A DNA stretch of 8,174 nucleotides from an uncultured Armatimonadota bacterium (GTDB taxonomy: Bacteria > Armatimonadota > Fimbriimonadia > Fimbriimonadales > Fimbriimonadaceae). Location: positions 1-8,174 of the forward strand of contig CAMLEL010000090.1 in assembly GCA_946478935.1 (NCBI GenBank), written 5' to 3'. How positions within the stretch are numbered: the stretch's first letter is position 1; every line of letters begins with the position of its first letter. A model generated the notes under the pieces. It was not told where the DNA came from, did no database searches, and worked only from the letters and a program-made list of their open reading frames with translations. This document shows positions 1 through 4,940 of this stretch, in pieces. The position numbers were made by a program, and so were the translations under genes.

Positions 1-1
1 G

Positions 2-271
2 ACTTACCAGATCGCCTCACTGATTCAAACAGGCTTCAAGCAGAAGATGCAGACTCTCGACCAATCCTTGGCGACTCTGGTCGACAAAGGCGTCGTGACT
101 CGGGAAGATGCACGCTCGAAGGCGAAGGATGCCGGGGAATTCGACCGGTTGATGGAAGCTGGTCACTCAGTACCGACTGGACCAAATATTGGCGCACCTG
201 ATGTCGCAAAGCCACCTCCTGCAGCCGGTGTCAGGGGACAACCAAACCGACCTGGCTACAACAGGGAGTAG
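2..271 (+). CDS. pilT: PilT-type twitching motility ATPase, C-terminal end (partial)
   Basis: The reading frame is open from the left edge and ends at TAG 269-271, giving the last 89 residues. The opening residues (TYQIASLIQTG...), then MQTLDQSLATLV and GVVTREDARSKAKDAGEF, match the conserved end of PilT: a helix ending in an 'LIQTG' turn, the 'M.T.DQSL..LV..G.I..E.A' segment and the 'A.D..EF' motif. PilT is the hexameric cytoplasmic secretion-type ATPase that powers retraction of type IV pili. The Walker A, Walker B and histidine-box motifs lie outside the window, so activity cannot be judged. After the family-conserved part there is a Pro/Gly-rich tail of about 25 residues (PTGPNIGAPDVAKPPPAAG...), likely disordered and probably lineage-specific. 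A paralogue such as PilU is possible, but the DQSL region fits PilT well. Confidence 0.85.
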   Translation, partial: TYQIASLIQTGFKQKMQTLDQSLATLVDKGVVTREDARSKAKDAGEFDRLMEAGHSVPTGPNIGAPDVAKPPPAAGVRGQPNRPGYNRE

Positions 272-283
272 CGCCACGCCAGC

Positions 284-304
284 AGGGTCTGATTGCGGGA
301 CCCT
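284..304 (+). other. Short hairpin between pilT and metX
   Basis: AGGGTC (284-289) can pair with GACCCT (299-304) across a 9-base loop. No T-run follows, so it is not a standard intrinsic terminator. It lies 18 bases before the metX GTG and could affect translation or mRNA processing, or be chance. No match to a SAM riboswitch or T-box is apparent in this 51-base gap. Confidence 0.2.
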
Positions 305-322
305 CCTGGGTAACCTCTCGGC

Positions 323-1405
323 GTGTCAATCGACCCGGCTCTCTTCCAAGAGAATGAACGTACTGCTCCAAGTACCGACGAGCGCAAATATGCGCACGTT
401 GGTCCGCTTCACTGCGAAGTTGGCGGATATCTTCCGGATGTTCAGATTGCGTACGAAACATGGGGGGAGCTGAATGCAGAGCGTGACAACGCAGTTCTAA
501 TCTGTCATGCGCTGAGTGGCGATTCCCATGCGATCGGATGGTGGGAGCGCTTAATCGGGGCCGGCAAGGCCATCGATACGGACAAGTGGTTTGTTATTGG
601 CACAAACGCCCTGGGAGGATGCCAGGGAACCACAGGACCCGCTTCATTGGCAGAAGACGGTAAGCCATACCGGACTCTGTTCCCAATGATTACGGTGGGC
701 GACATGGTCGAAGTTCAATCTCGGTTGATGGACCACCTTGGAATCGAAGTCCTCCACGGTGTCTGTGGTGGCAGCATGGGCGGGATGCAGGCCCTGGAGT
801 GGACGGTTCGCAAGCCCGGTCGTGTCCGGAGAGCGTTTGCAACTGCCAGTTGTGCCGCGCACAATGCAATGCAAATTGGGTTCAACGAAGCGGCGCGGCA
901 GGCCGTCATGCGCGATGCTCGCTGGAATGGCGGGAACTACGACGAAGACAACGGCCCGAGTGGCGGGCTGGCCGTCGGAAGAATGATTGGACACCTGTCG
1001 TTCCTCAGTGAGCAGGCATTCGAGGCAAAATTTGCGCGACGGCTTCAGGATAAATCCAAGCCCGACTACACTCTGGGAACAGACTTTCAAGTCGAAAGCT
1101 ACTTGAATTATCAAGGCGATAAGTTCAACAGCCGATTCGACGCCAACTCACTCCTTTATCTCACGAAAGCGATCGATTACTACGAGTTGAACTCTTTTGC
1201 AGGCTCCACGTCTGAATATCTGTTTGTGAGTTTTACGAGTGATTGGCTTTACCCGAGCCATCAAAGCAACCAGTTGCTTGAAATGGCTCGCCGGGAGGGA
1301 TTGATTGCGCGACACGAGGTCGTTGATCTGCCCTATGGTCATGACGCATTTTTGCTCGATGGAGATATCCAGGGCGAGTACGTACGCCATTTTTTCGCTG
1401 AGTGA
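323..1405 (+). CDS. metX: Homoserine O-acetyltransferase (MetX)
   Basis: This alpha/beta-hydrolase-fold enzyme (360 aa, normal family length) transfers an acyl group, usually acetyl from acetyl-CoA, to L-homoserine. That is the first committed step of methionine synthesis by direct sulfhydrylation or transsulfuration. The nucleophile motif GGSMGGMQALEW puts Ser at residue 151. The catalytic Asp is residue 307 (FTSDWLYPS) and the catalytic His residue 340 (PYGHDAFLL). Further family motifs are YETWGELN (44-51), CHALSGDSHA (61-70) and NALGGCQGTTGP (95-106). The start is GTG at 323: an in-frame TAA at 311-313 leaves almost no other choice, although no good Shine-Dalgarno precedes it. It lies 51 bases after pilT, so read-through from there is possible. 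The stop overlaps or abuts the next gene, suggesting co-translation. Some MetX homologues use succinyl-CoA or serine; the motifs favour homoserine, and acetyl as donor is inferred from the family. Confidence 0.95.
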   Translation: MSIDPALFQENERTAPSTDERKYAHVGPLHCEVGGYLPDVQIAYETWGELNAERDNAVLICHALSGDSHAIGWWERLIGAGKAIDTDKWFVIGTNALGGCQGTTGPASLAEDGKPYRTLFPMITVGDMVEVQSRLMDHLGIEVLHGVCGGSMGGMQALEWTVRKPGRVRRAFATASCAAHNAMQIGFNEAARQAVMRDARWNGGNYDEDNGPSGGLAVGRMIGHLSFLSEQAFEAKFARRLQDKSKPDYTLGTDFQVESYLNYQGDKFNSRFDANSLLYLTKAIDYYELNSFAGSTSEYLFVSFTSDWLYPSHQSNQLLEMARREGLIARHEVVDLPYGHDAFLLDGDIQGEYVRHFFAE

Positions 1406-1812
1406 CGATGGCATCCGAAGTGCTTAACCAAACGATCCTCTTCAGCGTCCTTGAAGACAAGTTCTGCGTGGCGAAACTGCCCGCGGACGCTCCGCTCACT
1501 CTCCCAGGACTGGAGGCGGGGCTGTTCGCCGTCGCCCGCACGCCCGAGGAGCTGTCGATCGTCTGCGAAGAGTCGATGGCGCCCGAAGGGGCCGAGGTCG
1601 AGCGGAATTGGCGGGCGCTGCGGGTCCAGGGGCCGCTGGAATTCTCCCTCAAAGGCGTGCTGGTGAGCCTGCTCCAACCCCTCGCCGACGCCCAGATCAG
1701 CGTCTTCGCCATCTCCACCTACAACACCGACTACATCCTCGTGCCGCAGTACCACCTGGCGAATGCGCTTCAGGCATTGGAACTCGCCGGCCACCGCATC
1801 ACCCCGCTGTAG
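1402..1812 (+). CDS. ACT-domain protein (CASTOR-type ACT), possible amino-acid sensor
   Basis: A small cytoplasmic protein of 134-136 aa. Two start codons are possible: GTG 1402, overlapping the metX stop, or ATG 1408, two bases after it. I favour ATG 1408 because the family begins just before a '...F.V..L' strand, but either makes it translationally coupled to metX. The C-terminal half (WRALRVQGPLEFSLKGVLVSLLQPLADAQISVFAISTY, then NTDYILV) is a clear ACT domain with the 'G.L..L..PLA.A.I.VF..STY.TDYIL' signature. The N-terminal half looks like a second, divergent ACT-like unit with the phrase 'ARTPEELSIVCEE'. ACT domains bind amino acids and regulate enzymes. Adjacency to metX suggests, but does not show, control of methionine or aspartate-family synthesis. 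Third codon positions become almost all G or C from about 1480, unlike metX. Confidence 0.88.
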   Translation: MTMASEVLNQTILFSVLEDKFCVAKLPADAPLTLPGLEAGLFAVARTPEELSIVCEESMAPEGAEVERNWRALRVQGPLEFSLKGVLVSLLQPLADAQISVFAISTYNTDYILVPQYHLANALQALELAGHRITPL

Positions 1813-1826
1813 CCCACCGCCGCGTT

Positions 1827-1865
1827 ATGGGGCATTTTACGATCTTCCATGCCCCAATGGGGCAA
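1827..1865. repeat. TGGGGCA inverted-repeat cluster after the ACT gene
   Basis: TGGGGCAT (1828-1835) pairs with ATGCCCCA (1849-1856) over a 13-base loop. The second arm can instead pair with GGGGCA (1859-1864) in a tight hairpin over AAT. Three alternating copies of one 7-base unit therefore offer two exclusive stems 15 bases after the ACT stop codon. No T-run follows, so termination is doubtful; mRNA 3'-end stabilisation or a REP-like element are alternatives. Confidence 0.5.
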
Positions 1866-1922
1866 CACTCATTAGCGAAGGGTCAGGCGGAGCCGCCACC
1901 CTGGTATTCGACATCGATGGAT

Positions 1923-1987
1923 CGAACCCTGAAGGGGTTCCACTCTCCTTGGGTGCAACCCCTACAGGGTTGGAACTCACTGGGTCG
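1923..1987. repeat. Two tandem 32-base units with GGGTT/AACCC palindromes
   Basis: Two imperfect direct copies with a period of 32 bases each begin with a small palindrome. Unit 1 has GAACCC (1924-1929) and GGGTTC (1935-1940) around a 5-base loop. Unit 2 has CAACCC (1956-1961) and GGGTTG (1967-1972) around CTACA. Both continue with an ACTC...TGGGT..GCA-like stretch. Compensated stem bases (G/C in unit 1, C/G in unit 2) show that structure is kept while sequence drifts. Similar intergenic palindrome families occur, from memory, in Planctomycetota, Verrucomicrobiota and Armatimonadota. Confidence 0.6.
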
Positions 1988-2045
1988 CACGGACCAGGGT
2001 GGGCCGGTCACGAGCCATCCCGTCCGCACCCTTCGCTGTCGGGTT

Positions 2046-2062
2046 GAATCCCGTTGGGATTC
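2046..2062. repeat. Third palindrome of the cluster, at the edge of the gene fragment
   Basis: GAATCCC (2046-2052) and GGGATTC (2056-2062) form a perfect 7-bp stem over a 3-base loop, preceded by GGGTT at 2041-2045. It resembles the two palindromes 80-120 bases upstream and ends where the coding-like codon pattern of the next fragment begins. Between 1988 and 2040 I see nothing identifiable. Confidence 0.5.
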
Positions 2063-2168
2063 GGAAGAGGAGGAGGCGGAGTTCCGGGAGTACCGGGTTC
2101 AGGCGGTGGTGAACAACGCGCGGATCGGGGCGTACTCGCCGGTCAGCGGGACTTGGACGGTGCCGTAG
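2061..2168 (+). pseudogene. Orphan C-terminal gene fragment, possibly fibronectin type III-like
   Basis: In the frame ending at TAG 2166-2168 there are 35 codons of which nearly all end in G or C, the pattern of the neighbouring high-GC genes. They encode SEEEEAEFREYRVQAVV followed by NNARIGAYSPVSGTWTVP. The 'Y.VQAVVNN..GAYSPVSGTWTVP' phrase resembles the last strands of a fibronectin type III or similar beta-sandwich domain. No start codon with a ribosome site precedes it; the frame runs back into palindromic repeats. A strong terminator 14 bases after the stop is where a real gene's terminator would be. I infer the 3' remnant of a deleted gene. A chance open frame is less likely given codon pattern plus terminator, but the fragment is too short to name. 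Confidence 0.45.
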
Positions 2169-2182
2169 GAGGAGGGTTGGCT

Positions 2183-2216
2183 GCCCCCTGCCCAGGTTTG
2201 GGCGGGGGGCTTTTTT
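2183..2216 (+). terminator. Strong intrinsic terminator (+ strand)
   Basis: GCCCCCTGCCCA (2183-2194) pairs with TGGGCGGGGGGC (2199-2210): 12 pairs with one T-G wobble and a GGTT loop. Six T follow directly (2211-2216). The T-run fixes the direction as +; the other side lacks one. It follows the stop of the gene fragment by 14 bases and ends only 5 bases before the next possible ATG. Confidence 0.92.
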
Positions 2217-2221
2217 GGTTT

Positions 2222-2623
2222 ATGATGGGGACTGTGCGGACGAATGAGACCACACGATGGCTACCTTGGGGACTGTTCGTCTTGCAGGTCGTTTCGGCGG
2301 CAGTCGACCTCACGTGGAAGGCGATGTACTTGCCCAAAACATCGACCGCCACCATTCCAATAGCGGTCGTCACGGCACTCCTCTTTGTCGGGTTGGCTTG
2401 GCTGACCCTTGGGCACGTATGGGCCCTGTATGTTCGAGCCGCGTATTCGGCGCTGGGGATATTCAACATCCTCCCCTACTTGATGTTGACGCGGACTGCA
2501 GACCATCCCAGGGAAATCGGAGACTTCGCGCCTTGGTTTGGCGGATATGCGCTCAACCTGTCCATTGGTGTGCTTTGCCTCGTTGTCGCCAAACGGGCGA
2601 TGGGCGCAAAGGCTCCAGGCTAG
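2222..2623 (+). CDS. Small four-helix membrane protein, unknown function
   Basis: A protein of about 133 aa predicted to lie in the inner membrane. Hydrophobic segments are roughly residues 13-36 (LPWGLFVLQVVSAAV...), 42-67 (ATIPIAVVTALLFVGLAWLTLG...), 74-91 (YSALGIFNILPYLML) and 105-127 (GGYALNLSIGVLCLVVAKRAM). There is no signal peptide or catalytic motif, and I do not recognise the family. ATGs at 2222 and 2225 are in frame; GTG 2234 is also possible. No Shine-Dalgarno is visible because the preceding bases are the terminator stem and T-run. An own promoter must overlap that terminator (TTTATGAT at 2218-2225 is a weak -10-like string), or the mRNA is leaderless. The frame-shifted alternative starting at 2257 gives an Arg/Pro-rich, non-protein-like product and is rejected. 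Confidence 0.65.
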   Translation: MMGTVRTNETTRWLPWGLFVLQVVSAAVDLTWKAMYLPKTSTATIPIAVVTALLFVGLAWLTLGHVWALYVRAAYSALGIFNILPYLMLTRTADHPREIGDFAPWFGGYALNLSIGVLCLVVAKRAMGAKAPG

Positions 2624-2662
2624 AAGTTCGCGCGCCCCGAAGAAGGACTAGGCGTCACCCCC

Positions 2663-2682
2663 AAACCCCCTCAAGGGGGCTT
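2663..2682. terminator. Hairpin between convergent genes, possible two-way terminator
   Basis: CCCCC (2666-2670) and GGGGG (2675-2679) form a stem over TCAA, with AA/TT able to pair outside one mismatch. It sits in the 70-base gap between the membrane protein (+) and the glycosidase (-), where both need an end. The T-runs are short on either side (TT on +, TTT on -), so termination efficiency is uncertain. Confidence 0.45.
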
Positions 2683-2693
2683 GATCGGGAAGG

Positions 2694-4085
2694 CTAGCGG
2701 TACTCCGCCAGGAACTCGGCCTCGGCGTCGAACATGCGGTACGCCAGCTCCTTGATTTCCGCGGGGCAGCAAACGGCGGCGGTCAGGGGGTCGAGCATCA
2801 GCGCCTGCGCCGCCATCTCCTTCGAGCGGTGCAGGATCGCCTCGACGCCCATGTCGAACATCGCCATGTTCGAGGCGCAGACCGCCGCCATGTGCCGGGG
2901 CAGGCGGCCGAAGCGGATCGGCTGGATGCGGTTGGAGTTGACGAGGCAGGCGACCTCGACGCAGCCGTCCTGCGGGAGGTTCTCGATGCAGCCGTCGTTG
3001 GCGACGTTGCCGTGGATGACGAACGGCTGGTTCTTCTCGACCGCCTCGATAATCCACGCGCCGTACTCGAAGCTGCGGTCGAGCTTGGCCTCCTCCTCGC
3101 CCCGGAAGAGGCGCTCGCGGTACTCGTCCTGGTTCTTGCGCCATGTGGGCCAGTTGTTGGCGTAGAAGCTCTCCTCGCCCCGGTAGCCGGTGTCGGTGTA
3201 CTTGGCGAGGAGGTCCTTGCGCTTGCGGTAGTAGGGAAGGTACTCGCTGAGGTGGCCGCTGGACTCGGTGATGAACGCCCCGAAGTGGAGCATCATGTCG
3301 GACCGGACGGGCTCGGCCTTGGCGAACTCGCCCTCCCGGTCCTTGGCTTGCGCCATGAGGCCGGGGTAGAGGTCGCCGTCGGGGCCGTTGAACTCGGTGA
3401 ACCAGGCGAGGTGGTTGATGCCCGCGCACTTCCACTGGACCTGCTCGTAGGGGACGCCGGCGAACTTGGCGAGCATGCGGGATGTGCCTTGGACGGAGTG
3501 GCAGAGCCCAACGACCTCCATGCTGCTGCTGCGCTGCGCGGCGAGGCACATCATGTTCATCGGGTTGGTGTAGTTGAGGACCAGGGCGCGGGGGCAGAGG
3601 CGCTCGGCGTCCTTGAGGATGTCCAGCCAGACGGGGATGGTGCGCAGGGACTTGAAGAGCCCGCCCGGGCCGATGGTGTCGCCGATGTTTTGGCTGATGC
3701 CGTACTCGAGGGGGATGTCGTTGTCGTAGCGGACGCAGTCGAGCCCGCTGACCTCGATGGAGTTGACGATGTAGTCGGTGCCGGGGAGCATCTCCAGGCG
3801 GTCGGTGCTGGCTTTGAGGGTCCACTTTCGGTCCTCGCCGGAGACTTCGAGGATCTTTTGCATGAGCTTGCGACTCAGTTCCAAGCGCTCAGCGTCGATG
3901 TCAACCAACCGCAGCTCGCCGCCGCGATTCCCCGGGATCATCACGACATCTTTCAGAATGCTGTTTGTGAAGCCGCTCCCGGCTCCGATCATCGTTACAT
4001 TGATCTTGCGCGGCATCTGGCCAGGTAAGCCGATCCGTTCATCATTTTTGGTGTGCTCGATGTGTCCTTTTGTCGCCGTCGCCAT
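2694..4085 (-). CDS. Family 4 glycosidase, alpha-galactosidase (MelA)-like
   Basis: GH4 enzymes hydrolyse glycosides by an NAD+- and divalent-metal-dependent redox-elimination mechanism, in the cytoplasm. With start ATG 4085 the protein is 463 aa. An N-terminal Rossmann fold is shown by MIGAGSGF (32-39). EYGISQNIGDTIGPGG (127-142) and NYTNPMN (171-177) are family signatures. CHSVQGTS (195-202) supplies the metal-binding Cys195, and GINHLAWF (222-229) the metal-binding His225. The CHSV form of the Cys motif is, from family knowledge, typical of alpha-galactosidases such as MelA and unlike the CHEV or CHN forms of phospho-glycosidases. ATG 4016 would give 440 aa, closer to where most homologues begin; GTG 4145 seems too long. 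No transporter gene is adjacent. A candidate operator lies just upstream. Third-position GC rises sharply from about residue 75 onward. Confidence 0.9.
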   Translation of the reverse strand: MATATKGHIEHTKNDERIGLPGQMPRKINVTMIGAGSGFTNSILKDVVMIPGNRGGELRLVDIDAERLELSRKLMQKILEVSGEDRKWTLKASTDRLEMLPGTDYIVNSIEVSGLDCVRYDNDIPLEYGISQNIGDTIGPGGLFKSLRTIPVWLDILKDAERLCPRALVLNYTNPMNMMCLAAQRSSSMEVVGLCHSVQGTSRMLAKFAGVPYEQVQWKCAGINHLAWFTEFNGPDGDLYPGLMAQAKDREGEFAKAEPVRSDMMLHFGAFITESSGHLSEYLPYYRKRKDLLAKYTDTGYRGEESFYANNWPTWRKNQDEYRERLFRGEEEAKLDRSFEYGAWIIEAVEKNQPFVIHGNVANDGCIENLPQDGCVEVACLVNSNRIQPIRFGRLPRHMAAVCASNMAMFDMGVEAILHRSKEMAAQALMLDPLTAAVCCPAEIKELAYRMFDAEAEFLAEYR

Positions 4086-4110
4086 GCTTCGAAGATAGCA
4101 TATGAGTCGG

Positions 4111-4128
4111 ACCGGCAGGATTACCGGT
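4111..4128. promoter_or_regulatory. Candidate operator between glycosidase and response regulator
   Basis: The inverted repeat ACCGGCA-GGAT-TACCGGT matches in 6 of 7 positions per arm. It lies 26 bases upstream of the glycosidase ATG and 97 before the response regulator. A minus-strand -10-like TATGCT (complement of 4097-4102) lies between it and the glycosidase start, so a bound repressor would cover the -35 region. The cognate regulator is not in the window. The remaining divergent region (4129-4224) shows only weak -10-like strings (TATACC 4164-4169, GATAAT 4208-4213). Confidence 0.35.
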
Positions 4129-4224
4129 ATTCTTTGAAACCGCACTCAGGGAATGATCCGTCCTATACCATTAAAGGGATCCATCTCCGACCCAGCAATC
4201 AGGCGTGGATAATGAGAATAACGG

Positions 4225-4698
4225 ATGGCTAACCTCGGAAACACCAGTTTGGACAGCAAAGTAATTTTGCTCATTGAAGATAATATCGACGATGAGCGGT
4301 TGACACTTCGGGCCCTCCGAAGAAACAACATCATGAACGAAGTAGTCGTCGCGTGCGATGGCCAAGAGGCAATCGACTACCTTTTTGGCTCCGGAAGCTA
4401 CGCTGGACGGGACATGAACGTGATGCCTGCGGTCGTAATGCTCGACCTGAAGCTTCCGCGCCTCAGCGGGCTCGAAGTCCTCACGCGAATCCGGGAAGAT
4501 GCCCGGACGAAGCGGTTGCCCGTTGTGGTCTTGACTTCATCAGACGACGAGCAGCAGATTGAACAAGCCTACGCGTCTGGCGCCAATTCGTTTATTCAGA
4601 AACCAACGGATCCGGGCGAGTTTTCGGAGATGGTATTGCAACTGGCGATGTATTGGTTACTGTTAAATCGGACGAGTCCAGATCGGATGCCGGTCTAA
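4225..4698 (+). CDS. Stand-alone response regulator, CheY/Rcp1 type
   Basis: A single receiver domain of 157 aa with no output domain. Visible residues of the phosphorylation site are the acidic pair Glu18-Asp19 (LLIEDN), the phospho-acceptor Asp74 (VVMLDLKLPRLSG), Thr104 (VVLTSS) and Lys126 (FIQKP). The features 'DGQEAIDYLFGSG' and 'LDLKLPRLSGLEVL' resemble the Rcp1 family that pairs with phytochrome-like or other hybrid histidine kinases. It likely relays a phosphoryl signal by protein contact in the cytoplasm. The short tail after helix 5 (WLLLNRTSPDRMPV) has no recognised role. No kinase is adjacent, so its partner is unknown. ATG 4225 is the natural start; the Shine-Dalgarno upstream is weak. 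Confidence 0.9.
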   Translation: MANLGNTSLDSKVILLIEDNIDDERLTLRALRRNNIMNEVVVACDGQEAIDYLFGSGSYAGRDMNVMPAVVMLDLKLPRLSGLEVLTRIREDARTKRLPVVVLTSSDDEQQIEQAYASGANSFIQKPTDPGEFSEMVLQLAMYWLLLNRTSPDRMPV

Positions 4699-4732
4699 AG
4701 TACAATAGGGCGGTGTCAAGGTCCTTGCCCCC

Positions 4733-4761
4733 TTGCATTCCGAAGAGGGCCATGTCATACT
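4733..4761 (+). promoter_or_regulatory. Candidate promoter of the tRNA-Asp/tRNA-Phe unit
   Basis: TTGCAT (4733-4738) and CATACT (4756-4761) are separated by 17 bases, and TG at 4753-4754 makes an extended -10 (TGTCATACT). Transcription would start near 4768, a few bases before tRNA-Asp. The -35 match is only partial. A further -10-like TACAAT at 4701-4706 lacks a clear -35. The rest of the gap from 4699 to 4773 shows a weak imperfect stem (4727-4734 with 4743-4750) and no T-run. Confidence 0.4.
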
Positions 4762-4773
4762 TTCAGACCTCAC

Positions 4774-4849
<76 letters not shown>

Positions 4850-4862
4850 TTCAAACCTTCGT

Positions 4863-4938
4863 GCCGCGGTAGCTCAGTTGGTAGAGCATAGCACTGAAAA
4901 TGCTAGGGTCGCCGGTTCAAATCCGGCCTGCGGCACCA
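4863..4938 (+). tRNA. tRNA-Phe (anticodon GAA)
   Basis: A complete 76-base cloverleaf including encoded CCA, 13 bases after tRNA-Asp and so likely in the same transcript. The acceptor GCCGCGG (4863-4869) pairs with CTGCGGC (4928-4934). The discriminator is A 4935 and CCA is 4936-4938. The anticodon stem TAGCA/TGCTA encloses loop CTGAAAA, with anticodon GAA at 4896-4898. Two bases after CCA begins the readable signal-peptide frame of the next gene. Confidence 0.97.
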
Positions 4939-4940
4939 CC

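Noticed and set aside
272..322. Riboswitch or T-box before metX
   Set aside because: The gap is only 51 bases with one 6-bp hairpin and no matching conserved elements, too short for a SAM riboswitch or T-box.
1608..2168. Single open frame of 186 codons from inside the ACT gene to the gene fragment
   Set aside because: Its first third overlaps the ACT gene out of frame and its middle crosses palindromic repeats. Only the last 35 codons look coding, so it is not one gene.
2671..4028. Very long open frames of 384 and 399 codons overlapping the glycosidase in other frames
   Set aside because: They arise from the strong G/C third-position bias of the real gene. Their products are repetitive Arg/Pro/His-rich or Val/Ala/Asp-rich sequences without family features, whereas the GH4 frame has clear motifs.
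4900..4938. tRNA-Phe 3' end as the attachment site of an integrated element
   Set aside because: No integrase gene and no second copy of the tRNA 3' end is visible in the window. The idea is kept only as a possible cause of the missing SLBB start.
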